From positions 1-64,000 of the forward strand of contig JAZNLO010000026.1 in NCBI GenBank assembly GCA_045579085.1: a DNA stretch of 64,000 bases. Reading direction: 5' to 3'. A program made the position numbers and the translations under genes. Below are positions 8,572 to 16,263 of this stretch, piece by piece. The DNA is from RGIG2206 sp045579085 (lineage in GTDB: Bacteria > Bacillota > Clostridia > Oscillospirales > Acutalibacteraceae). Within the stretch, counting starts at the first letter, position 1. Each line of letters starts with the position of its first letter. The notes below the pieces were generated by a model. It worked only from the letters and a program-made list of their open reading frames with translations. It made no database searches and was not told where the DNA came from.

Positions 8572-9068
8572 TGATTAGACCCCTTTCCGATGAGGCGATA
8601 GAAAAGTTTTCTGGCACTGTAATTCCAAATAAGAACTATTGCCGCTGCTATAATTTTGGCAAAAAGTTTGGATAAATATTCACTAACCACCACTTTAAAC
8701 AGTGCCATAAAGCAGTCAAACAGCCAATTTGTCAGCAACAGACCAACAAGGCTGATAATAAACACTACAATAAATTCAAGAGCAGGATTTTCCTGTCGCT
8801 GCTGAAACACCATCAGCTTCGATAGGATATAATTTGCAACCACGCCCACACAAAAGCCCGCAGTAACATACACAAACGATATATCGGTGAACACAGAAAC
8901 AAAAAGCAACACCGCCGTATCAACTACAAACGATGCGCCTCCCACCAGAAAATATCTGAAAAACTGCAGCGCAGGCGTTGCGTTCTCGGAGAAAAGAAGC
9001 GCAACAAGCTTTGAGGAAAGCGTTTGTGCCTGCCTGACCTCTTCGGGTATTATACCTTTAAGCTTCAT
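8568..9068 (-). CDS. GtrA family membrane protein
   Basis: 166 aa with four membrane segments. The N-terminal QFFRYFLVGGASFVVDTAVL and the central NYILSKLMVF are characteristic of GtrA, a family that helps flip or transfer polyprenyl-linked sugars across the membrane. The C-terminus ends in a short basic stretch (RKLFYRLIGK). It is coupled to the downstream oxidoreductase by a four-base overlap and lies eight bases after the UPF0340 gene, giving a three-gene operon. Confidence 0.9.
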   Translation of the reverse strand: MKLKGIIPEEVRQAQTLSSKLVALLFSENATPALQFFRYFLVGGASFVVDTAVLLFVSVFTDISFVYVTAGFCVGVVANYILSKLMVFQQRQENPALEFIVVFIISLVGLLLTNWLFDCFMALFKVVVSEYLSKLFAKIIAAAIVLIWNYSARKLFYRLIGKGSNQ

Positions 9069-9076
9069 TTAAGTCC

Positions 9077-9625
9077 TCACATTATCTCAGAGTCATACAC
9101 AGCGCGCTCGCCGCCCACGAACTTAGGACGTGTGCGAGCGTATATTACGTTTGCCTGACCAATCTTGTCAACACCTGTTCTGACAGGCACTGCAACCGCC
9201 TTAAGATGCATACCTATCAGCGTGCCGCCTATATCCATACCTGCGTCAGCCTGCACAGTCTCAACCGCACACGGACTCTCAAGCGCAGCCCACACGTTTG
9301 TTGCAAACGAGCCGCCCGCCTTTTTCTGCGGAACAGCGTTAACCACCGTCAGTCTATGCTCCAAAGCCGCCTGCTTTTCAATTATTATGGCTCTGTTAAG
9401 ATGCTCGCAGCACTGAGCGGCAAGCCAGATACCTCTCTCCTTTAAAACAGGATATATTCCGTCAAGCACAGCCTTTGCTGCGTCAAGGTCGGAGCCCTGA
9501 CCTATTGCGGCGCCTGTAATCTCACTCGATGAGCAGCCAACCACAAATATATCGCCCTTTTCAAGCTTTGCCTTGTCAAGCAACTCCAATATTCCTTTTT
9601 TGGCAGCCAACGTTATATTTTCCAC
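9077..9625 (-). CDS. UPF0340 / TIGR01440 family protein (YwlG-like)
   Basis: 182 aa if started at the GTG at 9625, which is preceded by AAGGGG at a good distance. The in-frame ATG at 9643 lies upstream of that SD and has none of its own. The family shows VVGCSSSEITGAAIG near the start, AAQCCEHLNRA in the middle, and AGMDIGGTLIGMHLKAVAVPVR toward the end. Members are conserved in Firmicutes; the fold is known but, to my knowledge, not the reaction. First gene of the operon with gtrA and the FAD enzyme. Confidence 0.88.
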   Translation of the reverse strand: MENITLAAKKGILELLDKAKLEKGDIFVVGCSSSEITGAAIGQGSDLDAAKAVLDGIYPVLKERGIWLAAQCCEHLNRAIIIEKQAALEHRLTVVNAVPQKKAGGSFATNVWAALESPCAVETVQADAGMDIGGTLIGMHLKAVAVPVRTGVDKIGQANVIYARTRPKFVGGERAVYDSEIM

Positions 9626-9729
9626 GTTTAAAACCCCTTGCATACATTTATATATTTATTATACTACCTTTTGTGCGTTTTTCAACAACATTTTAAAATA
9701 AAAATGATAACTATTATTAAATTTAGGTA

Positions 9730-9758
9730 TTGAAATTATAAAAATGTTGCTGTATAAT
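9730..9758 (+). promoter_or_regulatory. Promoter of the glycyl-radical enzyme operon
   Basis: TTGAAA (9730-9735), 17-base spacer, perfect TATAAT (9753-9758). Transcription would begin near 9765, between the two possible start codons at 9785 and 9800 and the promoter. No obvious Rex or FNR operator overlaps it. Confidence 0.75.
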
Positions 9759-9799
9759 AAAACCAAATAAAAAATATTCTGGTTTTGGAGGCAGTAAAT

Positions 9800-11788
9800 A
9801 TGTCAAAAAAGGGATTGCTTGAATATATAGTAAACAAAAATCACCACGCTTTCAGGCACGAGGTTGATTGGAAGCTTGCTGAGGAATATTCTCAGAAGGG
9901 CTTGTCACCAATCGAGCGTATGAGCGACCGCTTTGAGAGAATGATTAACGAGGAAAAGCCTGTTATTCTTCCCGATGAGCAAATCTGCTTTATCCGCACG
10001 GTTTCTAACCTGCCCGATGTCTTCACTGAGGCTGAATGGGCTGAAATAAAGAGCAAGCACTATATCCACGAGCTTGGATATATGTCTAACCTCTCGCCCA
10101 ATTATTACGACACAATTGCTGTTGGCTTGCTCGAAAAACGCAAGACAGCCGACGAGTACGGCGCTCGCGCAATCGACAATATCATCAAGCTTGCAGACAG
10201 CTACAAGGCTGAGGCCGAGCGCATCGGCAGAAATGATATAGCTGAGGTGCTCACTCAGGTTCCGCGCTATCCTGCACGTAACTTCCGTGAGGCGCTCCAG
10301 TTCTTCCGTATTCTGCATTACTCGCTCTGGCTTGAGGGCAACTATCACAACACCGTTGGCAGATTTGACAGATATATGTATCCTTATCTTAAAAAGGATA
10401 TCGAGGCGGGCGTTCTCACTCGTGAGTCAGCTCTTGAGCTGCTTGAGGACTTCTTCATCTCGTTTAATAAGGACAGCGATATCTATATCGGCGTTCAGCA
10501 GGGCGATAACGGTCAGAGCATGATGCTCGGCGGCATCGACGAGAACGGAGAAGATGTGTTCAACCTCCTGTCTGAGCTTTGCTTGCTCGCAAGCGACAAC
10601 AACAAGCTTATAGACCCCAAAATCAATCTGCGTGTTGATAAAAACACACCAAAAGAGCGTTACACCCTCGCAAGCCATCTCACAAAGGCAGGTCTTGGCT
10701 TCCCGCAGTACTCAAACGACGATGTTGTTATCCCTGCGCTTGAGAGTCTTGGCTACGAGCACAAGGATGCTGTAAACTATACCGTTGCAGCTTGCTGGGA
10801 GTTCATCATCCCCTTCGTTGGCGGCGACGTTGCAAACATTGCGGCGCTCTCATATCCGAAGGCGGTTGACACTGTTTTGCACAAGGATTTCCTTGAATGT
10901 GACACATTTGAGCAGTTCTTTGACAAGGTTAAGGCTGAGATATCCTCTGCCGCAAACGATATCTGCGATAATATCAAGGATTTGTGGTTTGTGCCCAGTC
11001 CGTTTATGAACGTGCTGATGGACTGCGATATCTATAACAGCGGAAAGTACAACAACTTCGGTATTCACGGCTCAGGCATTGCCACCGCTGCCGACTCGCT
11101 TGCTGCTATTAAAAAATACGTATACGAAGACAAAACCATCGACCGCCAGACAATGCTCGAAGCGGTTGACAGCGATTTTGCTGAGCACTCAGAACTGTTG
11201 CCCTTGCTCCGCTTTGAGTCGCCAAAGGTTGGCAACAATGATGACTATGTTGACTCCATAGCGGTTGACCTGCTTGACTGCTTTGCAGATGCGCTCAAAG
11301 GCAAGACAAACTGCAGAGGCGGCGTTTACCGTGCTGGAACAGGTAGCGCTATGTACTATCTGTGGCACGCAAACGAAATCGGTGCATCGCCCGACGGTCG
11401 TCGCAAGGGCGAGGCATTCGGCACTAACTTCTCGGTTAGCCTCTTTGCTAAAATCAAGGGTCCGGTATCCGTTATTGCATCTATGTCAAAGCCGCATTTT
11501 GAGCACGCAATAAACGGCGGTCCGCTTACGCTTGAGTTCCACCAGAGCCTGTTCGCAAATGAGGACAGCGTTGAAAAGGTGGGAGCGCTTGTAAAGAGCT
11601 TTATTGACAGAGGCGGTCATCAGCTTCAGCTCAACACCGTCAATCTTGAGAGAATGCTCGATGCTCAAAAGCACCCCGAAAACCATCGTCAGTTGGTTGT
11701 TCGCATCTGGGGCTGGAGTGCTTATTTCGTAGAGCTTGACAAGGAGTATCAGGACCACGTTATAGCACGTCAGGCATACTCTGTGTAA
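9800..11788 (+). CDS. Glycyl-radical enzyme of the PFL/dehydratase superfamily, substrate unknown
   Basis: 662 aa from the ATG at 9800, which has GGAGG eight bases upstream; the in-frame ATG at 9785 overlaps that SD. The family signature RFDRYMYPYLKKDIEAG, the GGIDENGEDVFN block, an active-site Cys332 within AACWEF (Cys-Trp-Glu, so the Cys-x-Glu of glycyl-radical dehydratases and lyases is kept) and the glycyl loop RIWGWSAYF with Gly638 are present. Pyruvate formate-lyase itself has Cys-Cys, so this is not PFL. The protein is about 120-180 residues shorter than typical dehydratases. Its activase follows six bases later. Radical enzymes of this kind need anaerobic conditions. The substrate cannot be read from the sequence. 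Confidence 0.88.
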   Translation: MSKKGLLEYIVNKNHHAFRHEVDWKLAEEYSQKGLSPIERMSDRFERMINEEKPVILPDEQICFIRTVSNLPDVFTEAEWAEIKSKHYIHELGYMSNLSPNYYDTIAVGLLEKRKTADEYGARAIDNIIKLADSYKAEAERIGRNDIAEVLTQVPRYPARNFREALQFFRILHYSLWLEGNYHNTVGRFDRYMYPYLKKDIEAGVLTRESALELLEDFFISFNKDSDIYIGVQQGDNGQSMMLGGIDENGEDVFNLLSELCLLASDNNKLIDPKINLRVDKNTPKERYTLASHLTKAGLGFPQYSNDDVVIPALESLGYEHKDAVNYTVAACWEFIIPFVGGDVANIAALSYPKAVDTVLHKDFLECDTFEQFFDKVKAEISSAANDICDNIKDLWFVPSPFMNVLMDCDIYNSGKYNNFGIHGSGIATAADSLAAIKKYVYEDKTIDRQTMLEAVDSDFAEHSELLPLLRFESPKVGNNDDYVDSIAVDLLDCFADALKGKTNCRGGVYRAGTGSAMYYLWHANEIGASPDGRRKGEAFGTNFSVSLFAKIKGPVSVIASMSKPHFEHAINGGPLTLEFHQSLFANEDSVEKVGALVKSFIDRGGHQLQLNTVNLERMLDAQKHPENHRQLVVRIWGWSAYFVELDKEYQDHVIARQAYSV

Positions 11789-11794
11789 AAGTCA

Positions 11795-12562
11795 ATGACA
11801 GGCACGATTTTTGATATAAAAGAGCTCGCCGTTCACGACGGGCCTGGCATACGTGTAACTGCGTTTTTAAAAGGTTGCCCGCTCAGGTGCCTTTGGTGTC
11901 ACAACCCTGAGGGGTTAAGTGCGCAGCCGCAGTTAATGTATAAAAGTAGCCGTTGCTTAAGCTGCGGCAAGTGCTATGAGCCTTGCTCACACGCAGAATG
12001 TGCGCCGTTTGGCAGATGCTTGCACGCTTGCCCTGAGGGCTTGCTCAGCGTTTCGGGCGAAGAAGTTGATTCTGCCTTGCTTGCTGAAAAGTTATACGAG
12101 TCAGGCGCAATCTTAGGCGACGCATTCGGTGGCGTTACCTTTTCTGGCGGAGAGCCCTTGATGCAGCACGAGTTTCTGCTTGCAACCATAAGCGAGCTTA
12201 AAAAGAAAAATGTTCATATCTGCATTGAAACCAGTGGTTTTGCCGAGCAAAACGTTTTTCTTAAGGTGCTTGATGCTGTTGACTATGTGATTATGGATAT
12301 AAAGCTTGCCGACAGTGCGCAGCATAAGAAGTATACGGGTGTGGGTAACGAAAAAATCCTTGCCAATTTTAACGCTCTGCGCAAAAGCGGCAAGCCCTTT
12401 GAGATACGCACGCCGTTAATCCCGAACATCACTGACACCGATGAAAACCTATCTGCAATAGAGTCAATTGTTGACGGCGCAAATTGGGAAAAGCTTCCTT
12501 ATAACGCTATGGCAGGCGCAAAGTACAAGATGCTCGGTATGGAGTATCCTTTGGATAAATAA
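11795..12562 (+). CDS. Glycyl-radical-enzyme activating protein (radical SAM)
   Basis: 255 aa. The radical SAM motif CPLRCLWC (CxxxCxxC) binds the [4Fe-4S] cluster used to make the 5'-deoxyadenosyl radical; TFSGGEPL is the SAM-binding GGE motif. A ferredoxin-like insert follows the radical SAM motif: the first cluster motif is complete (CLSCGKCYEPC) but the second is degenerate (CAPFGRCLHAC, three cysteines in unusual spacing), and the insert is shorter than normal. It lies six bases after the radical enzyme and is translationally coupled, with little SD of its own. It should install the radical on Gly638 of that enzyme. Confidence 0.93.
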   Translation: MTGTIFDIKELAVHDGPGIRVTAFLKGCPLRCLWCHNPEGLSAQPQLMYKSSRCLSCGKCYEPCSHAECAPFGRCLHACPEGLLSVSGEEVDSALLAEKLYESGAILGDAFGGVTFSGGEPLMQHEFLLATISELKKKNVHICIETSGFAEQNVFLKVLDAVDYVIMDIKLADSAQHKKYTGVGNEKILANFNALRKSGKPFEIRTPLIPNITDTDENLSAIESIVDGANWEKLPYNAMAGAKYKMLGMEYPLDK

Positions 12563-12580
12563 TATTTTCACAAAAGCTTA

Positions 12581-12614
12581 AGAGGGCAGACGGATAAACC
12601 GCCTGCCCTCTTTG
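12581..12614. terminator. Bidirectional terminator between the activase and histidine kinase genes
   Basis: AGAGGGCAG-A-CGG pairs with CCG-C-CTGCCCTCT around a short loop. It lies between two convergent genes, 19 bases past the activase stop. Confidence 0.75.
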
Positions 12615-12617
12615 TGT

Positions 12618-14114
12618 TTATATCTCGCTTATTTCCATATCAGCCTTTAGGCTTTCAATCTCAAACCAGAACACCACTCCGCCGTTTGTATTGAACACAC
12701 CGAAGTCCTTTTTGTGCGCTATCATAATCGCGCGAACAATGCTTAGTCCAAGCCCAACTCTGCCTGCCAAACGATTGTGCGCCTTGTCAACACGATGGAA
12801 GCTCTGCCAGATATTTTCGAGCTCGTTTTCAGGAATGTTATCGCCAGAATTGAAAACGCACAGCCTTATATTATTCGCATATGGCTCAGTGTAAACGCTG
12901 ATTTTGCCGTTTTCACTTACGTGGCTGAGCGCATTGTTGATATAGTTTTGCAGCACCTGCTCCATCATCAGTCTATCCGCCACAACGAGCTGCCTGTCTG
13001 CAATATCCAAAACAAATTCGCAGCCGCTCGCTGAAATCGCATCAGAGCTTCTGTCGATTGTGTTAACCACAAGCTCTGATAAATCAAAGCATTGCGGATT
13101 CAAGTCCACGCCGCTCTCTATCCTCGACAGCTCAAGCAGTGTTAAAACTAGCTTGTTCATTCTGTCGGTTTCGTCCTTGATAATGCCGCAGTATTTATTC
13201 TTGGTTTGCTCGTCGTTAACAACGCCGCTTTCGAGCCCCTCAGCATAGCCCTGTATTATCGCTATCGGCGTTTTAAGCTCGTGCGATACGCTTGCAACAA
13301 AGCCCTTGCGCATCTCGTCGAGTCGCTTTTGCGCCTGCAAATCACGCTCTAAGATGGCATTTTTCTCTTTGAGTTCGGTGAGAGATGCGCTCAGGCTGTC
13401 AGACAGCGTATTAATCGACTGCGCTAACTCACCGATTTCGTCGTCAGAGTAAACCTCCGCCTTTCGACTAAAGTCAAGCTCTGTCATTTTCTGTGCGATA
13501 TTGTTCATTTCTGTTATCGGCTTTGTGAACCTGAGCGAAATGAAAATATTTAAAACAAGCATCGCAACAAGCCCTACAATCGCCAAAATCGATACAAACT
13601 GCACCGCAAGCGCTGTGCTCGACTCGATTATGCTCTGCTTAAGCATTACCTCAACGGTGCGGTTATCATAATCTCGGGTGTAGACTATGTACTCAATTTC
13701 GCTTGCGGTCATTTCGTTTGTGAACACGCCGCCGTATCTGTCCGACGAGCTATCAAGCACCTGCATCGGCTCTTTTACGTTGACAAGCATATCAAAGCCG
13801 CTGATACCTGTGCGGCGCCTGATGGACTGATGCAAGGTTGAGTACACAACAACGTCGTTTTCGCTAATGTTGATTTGCACGTTGTAATTATCCTCAATCC
13901 GCTGAAGACTCTGACTTGCGTTGCTCTTTTTGGTTAAATCAAGCGTTGCGGCTGTGTCTGCGCACGAGCGCAGCACCCTCTTTTCGTGATATGTGAAGTA
14001 TTGCGCAAACAGGCTTCCGTTTGCCAAAGCAAGTATCACGGTAAACGAAACGCTGATTACCGCCATATTGAAAAATAATCTTCTCCAGATTTTTTTGTTA
14101 ATTCTTTTTCTCAT
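12618..14114 (-). CDS. Sensor histidine kinase (HAMP-HisKA-HATPase)
   Basis: 498 aa. Membrane segments at about residues 14-35 and 168-192 flank an extracytoplasmic sensor region of about 130 aa. They are followed by HAMP (FTKPITEMNNIAQKM), a short coiled coil, HisKA with the phospho-acceptor His278 in SVSHELKTP, and a HATPase domain with an N box (NYINNALSHV) and G boxes including GLGLSI. The domain order matches PhoR/WalK/YycG-like kinases, but no PAS domain is visible. The start overlaps the stop of the response regulator gene by four bases (ATGA). The signal is unknown. Confidence 0.95.
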   Translation of the reverse strand: MRKRINKKIWRRLFFNMAVISVSFTVILALANGSLFAQYFTYHEKRVLRSCADTAATLDLTKKSNASQSLQRIEDNYNVQINISENDVVVYSTLHQSIRRRTGISGFDMLVNVKEPMQVLDSSSDRYGGVFTNEMTASEIEYIVYTRDYDNRTVEVMLKQSIIESSTALAVQFVSILAIVGLVAMLVLNIFISLRFTKPITEMNNIAQKMTELDFSRKAEVYSDDEIGELAQSINTLSDSLSASLTELKEKNAILERDLQAQKRLDEMRKGFVASVSHELKTPIAIIQGYAEGLESGVVNDEQTKNKYCGIIKDETDRMNKLVLTLLELSRIESGVDLNPQCFDLSELVVNTIDRSSDAISASGCEFVLDIADRQLVVADRLMMEQVLQNYINNALSHVSENGKISVYTEPYANNIRLCVFNSGDNIPENELENIWQSFHRVDKAHNRLAGRVGLGLSIVRAIMIAHKKDFGVFNTNGGVVFWFEIESLKADMEISEI

Positions 14115-14788
14115 AACTCAAGCTTATATCCTATTCCGTAAACAGTTTTCAAATGTGCGTTGCCATAGGCACCAAGCTTTGTGCGAAGCCGTGCAACGTG
14201 CGAGTCAACTGTTCTGACATCGCCCTCGTAATCATAGTTCCACACCGAGTCAAGCAGCTGGCTTCTGGTGAACACTCTGCCTGAGCCCGATGCTAAGATT
14301 TTGAGTATCTCAAACTCCTTTACTGTAAGCTCAAGCTGTTCTCCGTCAAGATATGCGGTATAGGCATCTGCGTCAACAAACAAGCCTTGCTTTGTGTTTG
14401 CCGTTTTTGCTGCGCCGCTGCGCTTTAAAAGCGCCTCTATCCTTTTAAGCAAAACCGCTGTTGAAAACGGCTTTGTTACGTAATCGTCTGCGCCCGACTC
14501 AAAGCCCATCAGCTCATCGAACTCCTCGCTTCTTGCTGTGAGCATAAGTACCGGCACAGAGGAAAACTCGCGCATTTTACGACACGCTTCCCAGCCGTCC
14601 ATCTCGGGCATCATCACGTCTAATATTACGGCGGCTGTTGAAGGATTTGCTTTCAAAAGCTCAACGGCAACCGTTCCGTCGTCTGCCTCAAGCACTTCGT
14701 AGCCCGCATGTGAAAGCAAGTCTGATATAAGCTCTCTTATGCGCGGCTCGTCATCGGCAACTATAATTTTTACAGCGTTGTCGTTCAT
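14111..14788 (-). CDS. OmpR/PhoB-family response regulator
   Basis: 225 aa from the ATG at 14788, which follows AAAGGAG; the longer frame from 14884 has no SD and adds a tail not seen in this family. The receiver domain carries acidic residues in VADDEPRI, the phospho-acceptor Asp57 (VILDVMMPEMDG), and Lys in the TKPF motif. The C-terminal winged helix (LTVKEFEILKILA...RSQLLDSVW...VRTVDSHVARLRTKLG) binds DNA. It is co-transcribed with the kinase that follows it. Targets are unknown; the divergent 30-aa ORF at 14978 is a natural candidate (inference). Confidence 0.95.
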   Translation of the reverse strand: MNDNAVKIIVADDEPRIRELISDLLSHAGYEVLEADDGTVAVELLKANPSTAAVILDVMMPEMDGWEACRKMREFSSVPVLMLTARSEEFDELMGFESGADDYVTKPFSTAVLLKRIEALLKRSGAAKTANTKQGLFVDADAYTAYLDGEQLELTVKEFEILKILASGSGRVFTRSQLLDSVWNYDYEGDVRTVDSHVARLRTKLGAYGNAHLKTVYGIGYKLEL

Positions 14789-14939
14789 ATCCCCAACTCC
14801 TTTACAACAGTAATTGTGCCATTTCTTTTTGATATATTGTATCACAAATGATGAACGTTTTGTTAAATTTTTAAATTTTACCAAAATTTATTACGCTTTT
14901 GTTTTGCTAAACGAATAAGCCAAGAGCACCAAATAAAAA

Positions 14940-14971
14940 CACCACCAAACACTAAAAAGCGAAAGGTGGTG
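14940..14971 (+). promoter_or_regulatory. Inverted repeat covering the SD of the 30-aa ORF
   Basis: CACCACC (14940-14946) is the exact reverse complement of GGTGGTG (14965-14971), with an 18-base loop. The right arm is the SD of the ORF at 14978, so pairing would hide the ribosome binding site. Confidence 0.5.
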
Positions 14972-14977
14972 AGCAGA

Positions 14978-15070
14978 ATGAAAAAAATGCTTAGAAATCT
15001 AATACTAACACTATTAAACGAGGGCAATACCTCAGAAAGCATTATTGAACTTCTGCTTAAGATATTATAG
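14978..15070 (+). CDS. Small ORF encoding a 30-residue amphipathic peptide
   Basis: The frame reads MKKMLRNLILTLLNEGNTSE followed by SIIELLLKIL and TAG. It has a strong SD (GGTGGTGAG, seven bases upstream) and lies in the gap between the divergent response regulator and rplU. The peptide is Leu/Ile-rich, with two short hydrophobic helices and charged residues spaced for an amphipathic helix. It resembles no family I can name; a membrane-active peptide, a regulator of the adjacent two-component system or a translated leader are all possible. It could also be chance, but the combination of SD and helix pattern is good. Confidence 0.45.
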   Translation: MKKMLRNLILTLLNEGNTSESIIELLLKIL

Positions 15071-15133
15071 CAGAATGAAAAGCCGTTGTCAATCGATGGA
15101 TTTTTTGTTTGCATATTTGATGTTTATTAATGC

Positions 15134-15162
15134 TTGACAAACGGGTTTGGTTGTGATAAACT
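15134..15162 (+). promoter_or_regulatory. Promoter of rplU-prp-rpmA
   Basis: TTGACA (15134-15139), 17-base spacer, TAAACT (15157-15162); expected start near 15169. Confidence 0.75.
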
Positions 15163-15168
15163 GTTAAA

Positions 15169-15249
15169 GCCGCATATTCTGGGCTATTGTAAGTGGACAT
15201 TGTCCCGCCCAAGCGTAGCGAGTCTATAATAAGGCAGGTGCCAGTAAAA
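15169..15249 (+). promoter_or_regulatory. rplU 5' leader, possible ribosomal-protein autoregulatory leader
   Basis: About 80 nt of leader lie between the promoter and the rplU start. They contain GTGGACATTGTCCCGCCC, where GGACA can pair with TGTCC. L21 operon leaders are known in Firmicutes, and this position fits one; I could not confirm the match to the known consensus by eye. Confidence 0.35.
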
Positions 15250-15561
15250 ATGTACGCTATTATCGAAACAGGCGGAAAGCAGTACAAGGTAGAAAACGGT
15301 GACGTTATCTACATCGAAAAGCTTGACGCTGCAGAGGAAACCACCGTTACCTTTGATAAGGTTATCGCCCTCGGCGGAGAAGACGGTCTTAAGGCCGGTG
15401 CTCCCTATGTCGAAGGTGCTAAGGTAGTTGCTGACGTCCTTAAGCAAGGCAAGGGTAAGAAGATTCGCGTCTTCACCTATCGTCGCAGAAAGGGCTCAAA
15501 GCGTTGCCTCGGCCACAGACAGCCCTACACAAAGGTACAGATTAACGCTATCGAGGCGTAA
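15250..15561 (+). CDS. rplU: 50S ribosomal protein L21
   Basis: 103 aa, the usual length. It starts MYAIIETGGKQYKV and contains the conserved KKIRVFTYRRRKGSKRCLGHRQPYT block near the C-terminus, abbreviated here to its key residues RRRKGS and GHRQ. The ATG at 15250 gives the family N-terminus; the longer frame from 15193 only reads through the leader. It heads the rplU-prp-rpmA cluster. Confidence 0.97.
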   Translation: MYAIIETGGKQYKVENGDVIYIEKLDAAEETTVTFDKVIALGGEDGLKAGAPYVEGAKVVADVLKQGKGKKIRVFTYRRRKGSKRCLGHRQPYTKVQINAIEA

Positions 15562-15568
15562 TCGTACA

Positions 15569-15895
15569 ATGACCTGTGCTGTATTTAAAAAGTGTTCTAA
15601 AACGCTTTGCGGCTTTACCGTAAGCGGCCACACTGATTCATCCGGCGCTGACGAAGCAAAGCTTGTCTGTGCCGCAGTTTCAAGCGCTGTTTATATGGCG
15701 GCTAATACCATCACCGATATAATAGGCGACAAGGCTGATATCTCTGTCAGCGATGCAGAGTTCAGGCTTATGCTCAAAAATCCGAGTGAGCGTTCTGTGG
15801 CGGTGCTTGAGGGCTTAAAGCTGCATTTAACCGAACTTAAAAAGCAGTACAAACAGTATATTGTTATCAATACGGAGGTGCAACACGATGCTTAA
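15569..15895 (+). CDS. prp: Ribosomal-processing cysteine protease Prp
   Basis: 108 aa. The catalytic His21 (SGHTDSSG) and Cys34 (LVCAAVSSA) are in the spacing typical of Prp (YsxB). In Firmicutes, Prp removes the N-terminal extension of L27, which is needed for ribosome function. The next gene here encodes an L27 with just such an extension. The start at 15569 lies seven bases after the rplU stop. The end overlaps the first codons of rpmA by eight bases, so expression of protease and substrate is coupled. Confidence 0.93.
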   Translation: MTCAVFKKCSKTLCGFTVSGHTDSSGADEAKLVCAAVSSAVYMAANTITDIIGDKADISVSDAEFRLMLKNPSERSVAVLEGLKLHLTELKKQYKQYIVINTEVQHDA

Positions 15896-16172
15896 GATTA
15901 ACATTCAACTTTTTGCTCATAAAAAAGGTATGGGTTCTACCAAAAACGGACGTGACTCTGAGTCTAAGAGACTCGGCGTTAAAAGAGCTGACGGTCAGTT
16001 CGTTCTCGCAGGCAACATCCTCGTTCGCCAGCGTGGTACACACATCCATCCCGGTGAGAACGTCGGCAAGGGTTCTGATGATACCCTCTTTGCTATGATA
16101 GACGGAAAAGTCAAGTTCGAGCGTCTTGGACGTGACCGCAAGAAGGTTAGCGTCTACGCTGTAGAGCAGTAA
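15888..16172 (+). CDS. rpmA: 50S ribosomal protein L27 with Prp-cleavable N-terminal extension
   Basis: 94 aa. The first residues, MLKINIQLFAHKKGMGSTKN, match the Prp-processed form of Firmicute L27 (known case MLKLNLQFF/ASKKG). Cleavage is expected after Phe9, leaving AHKKG at the mature N-terminus near the peptidyl-transferase centre. The body shows SKRLGVKRADGQFV and RQRGTHIHPGENVG. The start follows GGAGGTG (15874-15880); the longer frame from 15861 lies inside prp. Confidence 0.97.
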   Translation: MLKINIQLFAHKKGMGSTKNGRDSESKRLGVKRADGQFVLAGNILVRQRGTHIHPGENVGKGSDDTLFAMIDGKVKFERLGRDRKKVSVYAVEQ

Positions 16173-16184
16173 TCATGTGAAAGC

Positions 16185-16214
16185 GGCCTCGAGCAAGTTG
16201 CTCGGGGCCTTTTT
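16185..16214 (+). terminator. Terminator between rpmA and obg
   Basis: GGCCTCGAGCA (16185-16195) pairs with TGCTCGGGGCC (16199-16209), allowing one mismatch, followed by TTTTTATT. It would reduce read-through from the ribosomal genes into obg. Confidence 0.8.
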
Positions 16215-16263
16215 ATTCTCATAGCCTTTTATCAAGGCTCTTATCAATTAACAGGGTGATACT

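Noticed and set aside
9785..9799. Alternative start ATG of the glycyl-radical enzyme
   Set aside because: It overlaps the SD GGAGG that serves the ATG at 9800, and adds residues not typical for the family.
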